NCBI RefSeq assembly: GCF_006503695.1
Contig: NZ_SBIK01000012.1
Coordinates: 33,928-97,927, forward strand
Source of the DNA: Tepidiphilus succinatimandens
Lineage (GTDB): Bacteria > Pseudomonadota > Gammaproteobacteria > Burkholderiales > Rhodocyclaceae
Direction of reading: 5' to 3'
DNA length: 64,000 bases
Every line of letters starts with the position of its first letter. The first letter of the stretch is position 1. Made by a program: the position numbers and the translations under genes. The notes under the pieces were generated by a model that worked only from the letters and a program-made list of their open reading frames with translations, made no database searches and was not told the DNA's origin. Below, one piece after another: positions 1 to 9,482 of the stretch.

Positions 1-641
1 GTGATGTTGAAGATCTCGCCCGAAGGCGAAGGCGCGAGCGGCGTGATGAGGACGACGTTCTCCTGCTCCAGGTCGGCGACGATCTCCTCGGCGATCACCC
101 GTCGCACCGCCCCCGTGTATTGAAAGTCCACCCCGTCGATCACCCCCAACGGCCGGGCGGTGATGAAATTTCCCCCCGTCACCCGCATGTAGCTGCCCGC
201 CATGGGCGTGTTGGGCAAGCCTTGCGAGAGCTTGGCCTCGATCTCGACGCGGGTGACCATCATCGCCGCCTTGACGCACTCGAGCGCAGCCGCATCGGTC
301 ACCCGCATCCCCTTGTGGAACACCGGCGTCAGGCCGCGGCGCGCCATCTCCGCGTCGATCTGCGGCCGGGCACCGTGCACCAGCACCAGGCGAATGCCCA
401 GCGCCGCGAGCAGGTTGCAATCGTAGGCGAGCCGCTGCATGCGCTCGCCCTGCGCCACCTCGCCGTCGAAGGCGATCACGAAGGTCTTGCCGCCAAAGGC
501 GTGGATGTAAGGGGCGGAGTGGCGCATCCAGCCGACGAAAGCCGCAGCCGAACCGTCTTGCAGCGACACGGGCGGAGAAACCTCGGGAATGCGCTCTTCG
601 GGCAGCCCGCTGCGCCCCGCCTGCTGCCTGTGCCCGTCCAT
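1..641 (-). CDS. argA: N-acetylglutamate synthase, N-terminal part (cut by window edge)
   Basis: Catalyses acetyl-CoA plus glutamate to N-acetylglutamate, the first step of arginine synthesis, in the cytoplasm. The visible 213 codons cover most of the amino-acid-kinase-like domain: after a short variable N-terminus come FGGKTFVIAFDGE, LVLVHGARPQID and RVTDAAALECVKAAMM, the usual ArgA/ArgB-type nucleotide-fold signatures, followed by a central stretch with MRVTGGNFITARPLG. The C-terminal GNAT acetyltransferase domain lies beyond position 1, so the gene is truncated only by the window. The start at 641 is preceded by a purine-rich GGGGGTAGGG site. The lack of a strict ArgB C-terminal pattern in view means ArgB cannot be formally excluded, but the length and N-terminal extension favour ArgA. 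Confidence 0.88.
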   Translation of the reverse strand, partial: MDGHRQQAGRSGLPEERIPEVSPPVSLQDGSAAAFVGWMRHSAPYIHAFGGKTFVIAFDGEVAQGERMQRLAYDCNLLAALGIRLVLVHGARPQIDAEMARRGLTPVFHKGMRVTDAAALECVKAAMMVTRVEIEAKLSQGLPNTPMAGSYMRVTGGNFITARPLGVIDGVDFQYTGAVRRVIAEEIVADLEQENVVLITPLAPSPSGEIFNI

Positions 642-655
642 TTCCCTACCCCCTT

Positions 656-2137
656 TCACAACGACGCCTCCAGACGCTCGCACAAGGTGTGCAGCACCTT
701 GACCCGCGCATAGTATTTGTTGTTCGCCTCGACCAGCGTCCACGGTGCGATCTCGGTGCTCGTGCGCTCGATCATGTCGCCCACCGCCAATTCGTACTGC
801 GGCCACTTCTCACGGTTGCGCCAATCCTCCGGCGTGATCTTGTAGCGCTTGAGAGGATCCTGCTCGCGCTCGCGAAAGCGCCGCAATTGCTCCTCGGAGT
901 CGATCGCCAGCCAGAATTTCACCACCACGGTCCCGTTTTCGATCAGCTGCTCCTCGAAATCGTTGATTTCGGCATAGGCCCGCATCCAGTCGGCCGGCGC
1001 GCACAGCCCCTCGACCCGCTCGACCAGCACGCGCCCATACCAGGAACGGTCGAAGATCACCACCCGGCCGTGCCCCGGCATCCTGCGCCAGAAGCGCCAC
1101 AGATAAGGCTGGGCGAGCTCCTCGTCGGTGGGGGCGGCGATCGGAACCACCTGATAGCGCCGCACGTCCAGCGCCGCCGTCACGCGCCGGATCGCTCCTC
1201 CCTTGCCGGCCGCATCCATTCCCTCGAAGACCACGACCAAGCTGCGCTTGGCGAAACGCGCGTCGCGCACCAAGGCATCGAGCCGTCCCTGCAGCTCCTC
1301 CAGCCGACGCTCGTACGCCCTCTTTCCCATCGGCTGCTGGAGCGTGAGTGCGCTCACGGCGTTGGGACGCTCTTCGAGATCCGGCACAAGGACGAGGGGC
1401 GGCGCGCCCCTCTCGCCGCGCTCGACGGCCTCGAACTTGCGCTGCCAGGCGCCGGCGAGCGTCTCGCCCACGAACACCGCCCGGTAGCGGTCGTCGGCCC
1501 CATCGACCAGCACCCACGGCACCACGCCGGTGCTCGTGTGCCGGATGGCGGCGGCAGCCGTCTGTACATATTCATCGTAGTGTTCGAGATAGCGCCAGTC
1601 CGACTCCCGCACCCGCCAGCTGGTGCGCTCGTCCTTAGAAAGTTTCTCCAGGCGGCGTTTCAATTCCTTGGCAGAAATGTGAAACCACAGTTTCAGCAGC
1701 AGCACGCCCTCGGCCGTCATCATTTCCTCGAAGCGGCGCACCCGCTCGAGCGCGGCTTCGAAGGCGCTGCGCTTGCTGCGCCCGGTCGCCCGGGACTCGA
1801 TGATGTCGGCGTACCAGTTGTCGAAGAAGACCCCGATGCGCCCGCGCGGCGGCAAGCGGCGCCAGAAACGCCACATGTAGGGCCGCTCTTCCTCCTCGGA
1901 ACTCGGGCGGTCGATCGCGTGGCTGTCGAGGTGCCGCGGATCGAGCCATGAATTGAGCAGGTTCATCGTCTCGCCCTTGCCCGCCTTGTCGACCCCGTTG
2001 ATGAGGATCAGCGTGGCGAAGGAGCGCTCCTGCACCAGGCGGTATTCCAGATCGAGCAACTGCAGGCGCACGGCTTCCGAGCGCTCGCGATACGTCTCCT
2101 TGTCGAGGCGATGACCCAATTCCACGTTCTCGAACAT
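656..2137 (-). CDS. pap: Polyphosphate:AMP phosphotransferase, tandem PPK2 domains
   Basis: Predicted to transfer phosphate from polyphosphate to AMP, giving ADP. The 493-residue protein is two PPK2 domains in tandem. The first has a Walker A-like GVDKAGKGE near residues 48-56, the second GMDAAGKGG near 306-314. Both carry the PPK2 lid motif (YMWRFWRRLPP and YLWRFWRRMPG) and a Walker B-like aspartate (FFDNWYAD, IFDRSWYG). Duplicated PPK2 (class II, Pap type) is known for AMP phosphorylation, while single-domain enzymes prefer nucleoside diphosphates. The start ATG shares one base with the rsmE stop (TGATG), so the two are translationally coupled. It ends 14 bases before argA begins, so rsmE-pap-argA may be one transcript. 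The reading frame stays open far upstream of 2137, but that part is antisense-type sequence over rsmE and is not counted. Confidence 0.93.
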   Translation of the reverse strand: MFENVELGHRLDKETYRERSEAVRLQLLDLEYRLVQERSFATLILINGVDKAGKGETMNLLNSWLDPRHLDSHAIDRPSSEEEERPYMWRFWRRLPPRGRIGVFFDNWYADIIESRATGRSKRSAFEAALERVRRFEEMMTAEGVLLLKLWFHISAKELKRRLEKLSKDERTSWRVRESDWRYLEHYDEYVQTAAAAIRHTSTGVVPWVLVDGADDRYRAVFVGETLAGAWQRKFEAVERGERGAPPLVLVPDLEERPNAVSALTLQQPMGKRAYERRLEELQGRLDALVRDARFAKRSLVVVFEGMDAAGKGGAIRRVTAALDVRRYQVVPIAAPTDEELAQPYLWRFWRRMPGHGRVVIFDRSWYGRVLVERVEGLCAPADWMRAYAEINDFEEQLIENGTVVVKFWLAIDSEEQLRRFREREQDPLKRYKITPEDWRNREKWPQYELAVGDMIERTSTEIAPWTLVEANNKYYARVKVLHTLCERLEASL

Positions 2138-2874
2138 CAGCGCTCCCCCCACAGGGCCTGCATCATCGCCAAGGCCGCGGCTGCAGCCGTCTCGCTGCGC
2201 AGGACCCGCGGCCCCAGGCCGATGCGCTCGATGCCGAGCCGTCCGGCCTCGTCCAGCTCCTCTTCGCTCCAGCCGCCTTCGGGCCCGACGATCACGGTCA
2301 CGCTGCGCTCGGGCGCCGGCAGACGGGAAAGCGCAACGCCCCCCGGCGCGAGCAGCCAAAGGCAAGCCTCGGGGCGCGCTCCCCGCGCTTCCTCGATCCA
2401 GTCCCGCCAGCGTCGCGGCAGCGTCACTTCCGGCACCGCCGTGCGGCCGCACTGCTGCGCCGCGGCCACTGCCACCTGTTGCCAATGCGCCTGCTTGCGC
2501 GCCCCCCGTTCGAGCGCTCCCCCCGTCTGGGTGCGCGCCGTCAGGAGCGGCACGATGCGCGCCGCCCCCAGTTCCACCGCTTTCTGGATCGCCCAGTCCA
2601 TGCGCTCGGCCGGCAGCAGCGCCTGCCCCACCGTCACCGAAAACGGCAATTCCCGCGAGACCGGATCGAAGGTTTCGAGCCGCACCCGCGCCGCATCGCC
2701 TCCGGCAGCCTCCAGCACGCCCCGCCACTCGCCGCCGCGCCCATCGAATACCACCACCGGCTCGCCCGCACGCAGCCGCAGCACGCGCAGGGCATGATGG
2801 GCCGCGGCAGGCGGCAGCGGCACCTGCGCGCCAGCCTCGGGCACGAGATCGGGAACGAAGAAACGGGCAACCAT
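2137..2874 (-). CDS. rsmE: 16S rRNA (uracil-1498-N3)-methyltransferase
   Basis: Methylates U1498 of 16S rRNA in the small ribosomal subunit using S-adenosylmethionine. It is a 245-residue protein with an N-terminal PUA-like part (HHALRVLRLRAGE) and a C-terminal SPOUT trefoil-knot domain. The knot signatures are clear: IVGPEGGWSEEELDEA and LGPRVLRSETAAAAAL, which form the SAM site. Length matches the family (about 245). The start at 2874 is the first ATG after a short spacer from the tRNA-fMet promoter region, which points the other way. The gene is followed with one-base overlap by pap. Confidence 0.96.
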   Translation of the reverse strand: MVARFFVPDLVPEAGAQVPLPPAAAHHALRVLRLRAGEPVVVFDGRGGEWRGVLEAAGGDAARVRLETFDPVSRELPFSVTVGQALLPAERMDWAIQKAVELGAARIVPLLTARTQTGGALERGARKQAHWQQVAVAAAQQCGRTAVPEVTLPRRWRDWIEEARGARPEACLWLLAPGGVALSRLPAPERSVTVIVGPEGGWSEEELDEAGRLGIERIGLGPRVLRSETAAAAALAMMQALWGER

Positions 2875-2951
2875 GGCGTCGCATTATACGACGCCCCTTG
2901 CCCCTCCCCGGAAGCGCGCGCCGCGCAATCTTCGCAGTGCACAAAAAATGC

Positions 2952-2979
2952 TTGACTCCGCCCGGGAACCGGCTATAAT
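2952..2979 (+). promoter_or_regulatory. Sigma-70 promoter of tRNA-fMet
   Basis: TTGACT at 2952-2957 and a perfect TATAAT at 2974-2979, with a 16-bp spacer. The tRNA starts 12 bases after the -10 box. This is a near-consensus promoter, as expected for a stable-RNA gene. Confidence 0.9.
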
Positions 2980-2991
2980 GTGCAAATCGAT

Positions 2992-3070
<79 letters not shown>

Positions 3071-3072
3071 CG

Positions 3073-3106
3073 AAAGGCCTGCCCCTGCGGCAGGCCTTTT
3101 TGTTTT
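3073..3106 (+). terminator. Rho-independent terminator after tRNA-fMet
   Basis: An 11-bp perfect stem (AAAGGCCTGCC at 3073-3083 pairing with 3089-3099), a five-base loop and a run of T. It also lies just beyond the stop of the leftward prmC gene, where it could act weakly in the other direction. Confidence 0.92.
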
Positions 3107-3117
3107 CCCCTACGTCA

Positions 3118-3987
3118 CTACCCTCGCTTCCGTCGCCGCCCTCCGCTCACCCGCTCGTGCCCGGCCAGATCCTTCCAGCTCTGCACCTCGAGAAAGCCCG
3201 CATCGAGCAGCAGCCCCCGCACCTGCTGCGCCTGATCCCAGCCGTGCTCCAGCAGCAGCCAGCCGCCCTCGGCGAGGTGGCGCGGCGCCTCGGAGACGAT
3301 CGCCGCGATCGCTTCCAGCCCGGTTTCTCCGGCAACCAGCGCCTGGCGCGGCTCGAAGCGCAGGTCGCCCTCTTCGAGGTGGGGATCGTCCTGGGCGAGA
3401 TAGGGAGGGTTGGAGACGATGAGGTCGAACGTCTCGCCCGGGCCGATCCGGGAAAACCAGTCGCTCTCCATGAACGACACGCTCGCTTTCAGGCGAGCGG
3501 CGTTTCCCATCGCCAGGCCGAGCGCCTCGGGCAAGGCGTCCACCGCCAACACTTCCGCCTGCGGCAGCTCCAGCGCCAGGGTGATGGCCACGCAGCCGCT
3601 GCCGGTGCCCAGATCCAGGATGCGCGGCGCATGCCCCGGCGGCAGGGTGAGCGCGAGCGCGATCGCCACCTCCACCAAGGTCTCGGTCTCCGGCCGCGGG
3701 ATCAAGACCGAAGGCGTGACGCGAATGCGCCGCCCGTAGAATTCCCGCTCCCTGACGAGATAGGCCACCGGCACTCCCGCCGCGCGCCGCTCCACCAAGT
3801 CGACGAAGCGCTGCAGCACCTCCGGCGGCAAGGGGCGCTCCGGCCACGCCGTGAGCTTGGTCGAACTCCAGCTGCTGGCGTAGCTCAGCAGGACGCGCGC
3901 CTCCAGCGCCCCGATGCGGGCGCGCGCCCAGGCGAGCGCCTCGCCCACCGTCGCCTCGGGCGGCAGGGCCGACGGAGCCGCGCTCAT
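3118..3987 (-). CDS. prmC: Release-factor glutamine N5-methyltransferase
   Basis: Methylates the glutamine of the GGQ motif of peptide release factors RF1/RF2. The protein is 289 residues. An N-terminal helical substrate-binding domain is followed by a Rossmann SAM domain with [13 protein letters not shown] (motif I) and the diagnostic NPPY ([10 protein letters not shown]). [18 protein letters not shown] is the typical interdomain segment. The start at 3987 overlaps the prfA stop by four bases (ATGA), the usual prfA-prmC arrangement in which the enzyme is made together with its substrate. Confidence 0.96.
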   Translation of the reverse strand: MSAAPSALPPEATVGEALAWARARIGALEARVLLSYASSWSSTKLTAWPERPLPPEVLQRFVDLVERRAAGVPVAYLVREREFYGRRIRVTPSVLIPRPETETLVEVAIALALTLPPGHAPRILDLGTGSGCVAITLALELPQAEVLAVDALPEALGLAMGNAARLKASVSFMESDWFSRIGPGETFDLIVSNPPYLAQDDPHLEEGDLRFEPRQALVAGETGLEAIAAIVSEAPRHLAEGGWLLLEHGWDQAQQVRGLLLDAGFLEVQSWKDLAGHERVSGGRRRKRG

Positions 3988-5072
3988 GCCTCGCCCTCCG
4001 TTTCCAGCTCGCGCAGCCGCTCCTGCTCGTATTCGAGGCGCAGCGGCTCGATGAGGGGATCCAGATCCCCCTCGAGCACGGCATCGAGCTGGTAGAGCGT
4101 GAGATTGATGCGATGGTCCGTCACCCTGCCCTGCGGGAAATTGTAGGTACGGATGCGCTCGGAGCGATCGCCGCTGCCCACCAGGCTCTTTCTTGCCGCA
4201 GCCACCGCTGCGGCCTGTTCGTCCCGCTGCCGCGCCTCCAGCCGCGCCGCCAGCACCGCCATGGCCTTCGCCTTGTTGCGATGCTGCGAGCGGTCGTCCT
4301 GGCATTCGACCACGAGCCCCGTGGGCAGGTGCGTGATGCGCACCGCCGAATCGGTCCGGTTGACGTGCTGCCCGCCCGCGCCGCTCGCGCGGAAGGTATC
4401 GATGCGCAGCTCGGCAGGATCGAGCCGCACCACCGCCTCCTCGTCCGGCTCCGGCAGCACCGCCACCGTGCAGGCCGAAGTATGGATGCGCCCCTGGCTC
4501 TCGGTGGCCGGCACCCGCTGCACCCGATGCACGCCCGACTCGAACTTGAGCCGGCCATAGACCCCCCGCCCCTCCAGCCGCACGATCACCTCGCGATACC
4601 CTCCCAGGTCGGACTCGCTCGCCGAGAGGATCTCGCTGCGCCAGCCCCGGCGCTCGGCGTAGCGCAGATACATGCGCAGCAAGTCCGCCGCGAAGAGCGC
4701 CGCCTCCTCGCCGCCCGTCCCGGCGCGGATCTCGAGGAAGGCCGGCCGGTCGTCCTCCGGATCGCGCGGCGTGAGCGCCTCGGTGAGCGCATGCTCGCTC
4801 TCGGCCAGCCGCTCAGCCAACCGCGCCTTCTCCTCTTCCGCGAGCGCGCGCAGCTCCGGATCGGCCATGAGGGCCTCGGTGGCGGCCAGCTCCTCTTCCA
4901 GCGCCCGATGGCCGCGCCACAGCGCCACCACCGGTTCGAGTTCCGCCCGCTCCTGCCCCAGCCGGCGCAGCTGCTGCGGATCGGAAGCCACCGCCGGATC
5001 GAGCAGCGCCCGGTCGAGCTCCTGCAGACGTTCCTCCATGCGTCGCAAGCGTTCGCGCAGACGTTCCCTCAT
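3984..5072 (-). CDS. prfA: Peptide chain release factor 1
   Basis: Recognises UAA and UAG stop codons in the ribosomal A site and triggers peptidyl-tRNA hydrolysis. 362 residues, the normal RF1 length. The peptidyl-transferase motif GGQ sits in [15 protein letters not shown], and the codon-recognition tripeptide is PAT (RVPATESQG), which marks RF1 rather than RF2 (SPF). [13 protein letters not shown] is the family signature upstream. Overlaps hemA upstream by four bases and prmC downstream by four bases, so hemA-prfA-prmC reads as one translationally coupled operon. Confidence 0.97.
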   Translation of the reverse strand: MRERLRERLRRMEERLQELDRALLDPAVASDPQQLRRLGQERAELEPVVALWRGHRALEEELAATEALMADPELRALAEEEKARLAERLAESEHALTEALTPRDPEDDRPAFLEIRAGTGGEEAALFAADLLRMYLRYAERRGWRSEILSASESDLGGYREVIVRLEGRGVYGRLKFESGVHRVQRVPATESQGRIHTSACTVAVLPEPDEEAVVRLDPAELRIDTFRASGAGGQHVNRTDSAVRITHLPTGLVVECQDDRSQHRNKAKAMAVLAARLEARQRDEQAAAVAAARKSLVGSGDRSERIRTYNFPQGRVTDHRINLTLYQLDAVLEGDLDPLIEPLRLEYEQERLRELETEGEA

Positions 5073-6403
5073 CCCCGTTCCCCCCGCGGCACCGCCAAAG
5101 GCAGGGATTCTTCCTGTGCCGCGTCCTCCTCCCCATCTTTTGCCGGCGGCGTGCCTTCTTCCAGCGCGAAGAGCCGCGGCAGGGCCGCGAGCAGCGCCTC
5201 GCGCTCGGGCTCGGCCGCCTCCTGCAAAAAGCGCGTGGGCGCGTGCAGCCACTTGTTCATCAGCCCATGGCTCAGGGCCATGAGCACCGCCTCGGGCGAT
5301 TCGCCTCCATGCAGACGGCGCAAGGCCCGCTGCAGCTCCGCCTCGCGCAGCGCATCGGCCCGCTCGCGCAGGCGGCGGATCCACGGCACGATCTCGCGCG
5401 AGCGCACCCAGGCCATGAACTCGGCCACCCGCTCCTCGACGATGCGCTCCGCCGCCACCAGCGCCTGCTGCCGCGAGGCAAGCCCCGCCTGCACGATCTG
5501 CGCCAGGTCGTCCACCGTATAGAGGAAGACGTCGTCGAGCTCACCCACCTCCGGCTCCACGTCGCGCGGCACGGCCAGATCCACCATCACGAAGGGCCGG
5601 CGCCGGCGCTTTTTCAGGGCGCGCTCGACCATCCCCAGGCCGATGAGCGGCAAGGGACTGGCCGTGCTCGAGACGACGGTGTCGAATTCGGGCAAGATCT
5701 CGGGCAGGTCTTCGAGCCGCCCCACCCCCGCGCCCAGCGGCTGGGCGATCGCCTCGGCCCGGGCGAGCGTGCGGTTGACCACCATCATCCGCCTGGGCCG
5801 GCCGGCGGCGAAGTGCGTCGCGCACAATTCGATCATCTCGCCGGCGCCGACGAAGAGCACCCGCTGCTCCGATACCGGCCCGAAGACGCGCTCGGAGAGC
5901 TTGACCGCCGCCGCGGCCATGGAGACCACGTTCGCCCCGATCGCCGTGCCCGAACGCACTTCCTTGGCCACCGCCAAGGTGTGCTGGAAGAGTTTGTGCA
6001 GATGCTTGCCAAGGGTGCCCGCCGCCTGCGCCGCCCGCACCGCGTCCTTGAACTGCCCCAGGATCTGCGCCTCGCCCAGCACCATGGAATCCAGGCCGCT
6101 CGCCACGCGAAAAACGTGACGCACCGCCGCCTGGTCGATATAGGTGAAGAGGTGCGGCGCCACTTCCGGCAGCGGCGTGCCCTGACGGGCGGTGAGCCAG
6201 GCCACCACCGGCTCCGCCTCGCGCGCCGCCACGTAGAGTTCGGTGCGGTTGCAGGTGGAGAGGATGGCGGCTTCCGACACGCCGGCCACGCCGCCGCACA
6301 GCTCCTGCAGGGCCGGCACCACGCGCTGCGGATCGAACGCGAACCGCTCCCGGATCGCGATCGGCGCCGAATGGTGGTTCAGACCCAAGGCATAGAACGG
6401 CAT
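5069..6403 (-). CDS. hemA: Glutamyl-tRNA reductase
   Basis: Reduces glutamyl-tRNA(Glu) to glutamate-1-semialdehyde with NADPH, the committed step of C5-pathway tetrapyrrole synthesis. 444 residues. The catalytic cysteine is Cys51 in [11 protein letters not shown], and LGLNHHSAP opens the catalytic domain. [15 protein letters not shown] follows, then the NADPH-binding domain (VLFVGAGEM) and the C-terminal dimerisation helix bundle. The last 25 residues are an acidic, proline-rich tail longer than in E. coli. The start at 6403 has a TATAAT-like -10 hexamer (complement of 6439-6444) upstream in the divergent region shared with the response-regulator gene. Confidence 0.97.
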   Translation of the reverse strand: MPFYALGLNHHSAPIAIRERFAFDPQRVVPALQELCGGVAGVSEAAILSTCNRTELYVAAREAEPVVAWLTARQGTPLPEVAPHLFTYIDQAAVRHVFRVASGLDSMVLGEAQILGQFKDAVRAAQAAGTLGKHLHKLFQHTLAVAKEVRSGTAIGANVVSMAAAAVKLSERVFGPVSEQRVLFVGAGEMIELCATHFAAGRPRRMMVVNRTLARAEAIAQPLGAGVGRLEDLPEILPEFDTVVSSTASPLPLIGLGMVERALKKRRRRPFVMVDLAVPRDVEPEVGELDDVFLYTVDDLAQIVQAGLASRQQALVAAERIVEERVAEFMAWVRSREIVPWIRRLRERADALREAELQRALRRLHGGESPEAVLMALSHGLMNKWLHAPTRFLQEAAEPEREALLAALPRLFALEEGTPPAKDGEEDAAQEESLPLAVPRGERG

Positions 6404-6465
6404 GAGCGCGCGAGATGGAGATCCGAAGAAAGGAATCGATTATATCACCCGCCCCGACCCCACCC

Positions 6466-6494
6466 TTGACGGCGGGCGGCAGGGCACCCACAAT
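6466..6494 (+). promoter_or_regulatory. Sigma-70-like promoter of the response regulator gene
   Basis: TTGACG at 6466-6471 and CACAAT at 6489-6494 with 17 bp between them, about 40 bases before the ATG at 6533. The -35 match is good and the -10 match fair. Confidence 0.5.
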
Positions 6495-6532
6495 GCCAAC
6501 GAAGCCTCCCTCGCTCCACGGAGAACGCCCGC

Positions 6533-7210
6533 ATGCGCATCCTCATCGTCGAAGACGACGCCGTCATCGCCCAGGGACTGGCCCGCGCGCTCAGGCAATC
6601 CGGCTGCGCCATCGACACGGTGATGAACGGCCGCGAGGCCGACGTGGCGCTGCACACCACCCCCTACGACCTCGTCATCCTCGATCTCGGCCTGCCGGGA
6701 CTGCCCGGCATCGAAGTGCTGCGCCGCCTGCGCGCGCGCAAGAACACCACCCCCGTGCTCATCCTCACCGCCCAGGACGGCATCGAAGACCGCGTGCGCG
6801 GGCTCGATGCCGGCGCCGACGACTACCTCACCAAACCCTTCGCGCTCCCCGAGCTGGAAGCCCGCGTGCGGGCGCTCACCCGGCGCTCGCTCGCCGCCCC
6901 GCCGGTGGTGGAAGCCGGCAAGCTGCGCTACGACCAGAGCGCCCGGCGCGTCTGGCTCGACGGCACCCCGCTCGAACTCTCCGGCCGGGAACTCGCGCTC
7001 CTCGAATACCTCATCACCCGCCCCGGGCGGCTCGTGAGCAAGGAACAGCTCGTCGAACACCTCTGCGGCTGGGGCGAGGAAGTCTCCACCAACGCCATCG
7101 AAGTCTACATGCACCGGCTGCGCAAGAAGATCGAAGGAAGCGGCGTACGCATCCAGACGGTGCGCGGCCTCGGCTACAGCCTGGAGCCCAGCGATGCTTC
7201 CCTGGCGTAA
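6533..7210 (+). CDS. OmpR-family response regulator, TctD/QseB-like
   Basis: DNA-binding half of a two-component system. 225 residues: receiver domain 1-115 with acidic pocket VEDD and phospho-acceptor Asp51 (VILDLGLPG), switch lysine in LTKPFALPE, then a winged-helix domain with ELALLEYLITRPGRLVSK and the recognition region ending VRGLGYSLEP. It overlaps the next gene, a sensor kinase, by 17 bases, so the pair is surely cotranscribed. Best family match is TctD/QseB. No tricarboxylate transporter genes (tctCBA) are in view, so the signal cannot be named. Confidence 0.9.
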   Translation: MRILIVEDDAVIAQGLARALRQSGCAIDTVMNGREADVALHTTPYDLVILDLGLPGLPGIEVLRRLRARKNTTPVLILTAQDGIEDRVRGLDAGADDYLTKPFALPELEARVRALTRRSLAAPPVVEAGKLRYDQSARRVWLDGTPLELSGRELALLEYLITRPGRLVSKEQLVEHLCGWGEEVSTNAIEVYMHRLRKKIEGSGVRIQTVRGLGYSLEPSDASLA

Positions 7211-8651
7211 GCGCACGCCCGACGGCTCGCCCAACTCCGTCTTCGGCGAGATCCTCGACTGGCTCCTCGCCCCGCTGCTCTTTCTCTGGCCCTTCTCCAT
7301 CATCGTCACGCACCAGGTGGCCGACCGCATTGCCAACCGCTCGTTCGACCACGCCCTGGGCGAACAGGTTCAGATGCTCGCGCGTTTCGTGACGATCGAC
7401 GGCGACCGCGTCCAGCTCAACCTGCCCGCGCCGGGCCGCATCCTCTTTCGCTCCTCGGCAAGCGACGTCGTCTTCTTCCAGGTCCGCACCGACGAAGGAT
7501 TCGTCGGCGGCGACGCCGAGATCCCCGCCCCGCCCCGCCCCTGGCTGCCCGACGGCGAAGTGCGCTGGCGAGACGACGTCGTGGCCGGAGAACCGGTACG
7601 CGTCGCCGCCCGCATCGACCGCCGCCCCGGCCCCGAGCAGCCGCGCTTCGTCATCGCCCAGGTAGCCGAGACCCTCAACAAGCGCCGCGAGCTCGCCTCC
7701 GACGTCGTCACCGGCGTGCTCCTGCCGCAATTCGCCCTGATTCCGCTCTCGGTCGTGCTCGTCTGGTTCGGCCTCACCCGCGGCATCGCCCCGCTCGCCC
7801 GCCTGCAGGTGCGCATCCGCCAGCGCCGCCCCACCGACCTCTCGCCCATCGCGCCCGAGAGCGTCCCCGAAGAAGTGCGCCCCCTCATCGTCGCCTTCAA
7901 CGACATGATGGCCCGTCTCGAAGAAAACCTCCAGGCCCAGCGCCGCTTCATCGCCGACGCCGCCCACCAGATGCGCACCCCCATCACCGGCCTGAAGATG
8001 CAGGCCGAGCTCGCCCTGCGCGAGCGCGACCCGCAGGCGCTGCGCCAGGATCTCCAGCGCCTGCACGGCGCCGCCGAACGCGCCGCCCACCTCATCCAGC
8101 AGCTCCTCACGCTGGCGCGCGCCGAATCGAGCTCGGAGACGGTACACCGCATCGAACGCCTCGACGTACAGGAACTGCTGCGCGACGTCGCCCTCGAGCT
8201 CTACCCCAAGGCCCAGCACAAAGCGCTCGAGCTCGGATTCGACGAAAGCGAAGGGCGGCTGGAAGTCGAGGGCAACCGCCTCATGCTGCAGGAACTCTTC
8301 AAGAACCTGGTCGACAACGCCATCCAATACACCCCGCCCGGCGGCAGCGTCACCCTGCGCGCGCTAGCCCGCGGGGATTCGGTCGACGTCGAGATCGAAG
8401 ACACCGGCATCGGCATCCCCCCCGCCGACCGCCCCCGCGTCTTCGAGCGCTTCTACCGCGTGCTCGACACCGGCGTCGACGGCTCCGGCCTGGGCCTTGC
8501 GATCGTGCGCGAGATCGCCGAGATGCACCGCGCCGACGTCAGCCTCGAACCCAACCCCCACGGCCAGGGCACGCTCGCCCGCGTGCGCTTCCCCCTGCCG
8601 GCACGAAGCCCCGCCCGGCAGGACGAGCGCCCCCGCGCCAAGGATGATTGA
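7194..8651 (+). CDS. Sensor histidine kinase, TctE/QseC-like
   Basis: Membrane histidine kinase partner of the preceding regulator. 485 residues: TM1 about 22-42, a periplasmic sensor region about 43-170 of the two-component-sensor N-terminal type, TM2 about 180-200 (FALIPLSVVLVWFGL), then HAMP-like linker, HisKA domain with phospho-acceptor histidine in ADAAHQMRTPITG, and HATPase domain with N box (LVDNAIQYTPPGG), G1 (EDTGIGIPP) and G2 (GSGLGLAIV). The start lies inside the regulator gene. The stop TGA at 8649-8651 falls inside the -35 box of the tRNA-Phe promoter. Confidence 0.9.
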   Translation: MLPWRKRTPDGSPNSVFGEILDWLLAPLLFLWPFSIIVTHQVADRIANRSFDHALGEQVQMLARFVTIDGDRVQLNLPAPGRILFRSSASDVVFFQVRTDEGFVGGDAEIPAPPRPWLPDGEVRWRDDVVAGEPVRVAARIDRRPGPEQPRFVIAQVAETLNKRRELASDVVTGVLLPQFALIPLSVVLVWFGLTRGIAPLARLQVRIRQRRPTDLSPIAPESVPEEVRPLIVAFNDMMARLEENLQAQRRFIADAAHQMRTPITGLKMQAELALRERDPQALRQDLQRLHGAAERAAHLIQQLLTLARAESSSETVHRIERLDVQELLRDVALELYPKAQHKALELGFDESEGRLEVEGNRLMLQELFKNLVDNAIQYTPPGGSVTLRALARGDSVDVEIEDTGIGIPPADRPRVFERFYRVLDTGVDGSGLGLAIVREIAEMHRADVSLEPNPHGQGTLARVRFPLPARSPARQDERPRAKDD

Positions 8652-8675
8652 CTTTCTCTTTCCCGCCGCTATAAT
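8648..8675 (+). promoter_or_regulatory. Sigma-70 promoter of tRNA-Phe
   Basis: TTGACT at 8648-8653, 16-bp spacer, perfect TATAAT at 8670-8675. The same hexamers and spacing as the tRNA-fMet promoter. It overlaps the last codons of the sensor kinase gene. Confidence 0.9.
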
Positions 8676-8688
8676 GGCGGTCTTCGGC

Positions 8689-8764
<76 letters not shown>

Positions 8765-8770
8765 AAACCC

Positions 8771-8803
8771 AAAATCCCAACCCTTATCGGTTGGGATTTT
8801 TTT
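8771..8803 (+). terminator. Rho-independent terminator after tRNA-Phe
   Basis: A 12-bp perfect stem (8771-8782 with 8789-8800), a six-base loop and a run of seven T. Confidence 0.93.
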
Positions 8804-8804
8804 G

Positions 8805-9036
8805 CCCTGAGCGCCAGTGTTGGCGCGGTTCCGGCCCGTTGCCTCGTGAGCGCTGCACCGCCAAACGACGCCGTTTCGGAGTACTTCTCGCCTCTCTGCT
8901 GCCGTTTTTCTCTGCTGGGCTCGTGAGCGTTCACCGAGCCAGAGCCAGCACTGGCGCGGGTTTCCGGCTTCCGGGTTGCGATTGTGAATTGGTCGGCCGT
9001 TGGTTACCGAATCTGCACTGCTCACCTCGTCTTGCA
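8805..9036. repeat. Non-coding island border with two related hairpin repeats
   Basis: I see no credible gene here. The stretch holds a perfect hairpin GCGCCA-gtgt-TGGCGC (8811-8826) and a second, GCCAG-ca-CTGGC (8944-8955). Each is followed by a TGGCGCGG-(G)TT-CCGGC sequence. The words CTCGTGAGCG plus CACCG also recur near 8841 and 8922. It looks like two diverged copies of a roughly 50-base element at the left end of the metal island. Confidence 0.45.
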
Positions 9037-9456
9037 TCAAGGTACGGCGAGCTCGGCGGCAGATACTGGTTGAGACAGTTCGCACAGGATGCCGCACTGT
9101 TCGGCGCTTCTGCCTTCGGAACACATTTCCCTCAAGGATCTGAGCTGCTGCTCAAGTGCGCTCAGTTCCTGGATACGCACCGCGACCTGCTCGATGTGTG
9201 CCTCAAGAACACGGTTGACCTCACTGCAATCTTGGGTTGGCACGTTCTTGAGGCGCAACAGCACACGAATCTCGTCGAGCGTCATGTCCAGCGAACGACA
9301 GCGGCGAATGAAAAGCAAGCGTTCGACGTGCGCGTCGCCATATAAGCGGAAATTGCCCGCGCTCCGGGACGGGGGCGGCAGGAGTCCTTCCTGCTCATAA
9401 AAGCGAATCGTTTGAATCGGACACCCGGTTTGCCGGGCAAGCGCTCCGATCTGCAT
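9037..9456 (-). CDS. MerR-family Cd/Pb/Zn-responsive regulator (CadR/PbrR type)
   Basis: Metal-sensing transcription activator expected to twist its promoter on metal binding. 139 residues: winged-helix DNA-binding part (QIGALARQTGCPIQTIRFYE), then the long dimerisation helix. Cys77 sits in NVPTQDCSEV, the position that defines the CadR/PbrR/ZntR branch, and Cys112, Cys121 and Cys125 lie in the C-terminal metal-binding loop (MCSEGRSAEQCGILCELSQ). The C-terminus lacks the His-rich tail of CadR. It is divergent from the CDF exporter gene and the operator lies between them. The exact metal cannot be read from sequence; the CDF partner makes Cd or Zn more likely than Hg. Confidence 0.9.
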   Translation of the reverse strand: MQIGALARQTGCPIQTIRFYEQEGLLPPPSRSAGNFRLYGDAHVERLLFIRRCRSLDMTLDEIRVLLRLKNVPTQDCSEVNRVLEAHIEQVAVRIQELSALEQQLRSLREMCSEGRSAEQCGILCELSQPVSAAELAVP

Positions 9457-9482
9457 AGCTGCAACCCCTTTTTATCATCGAC

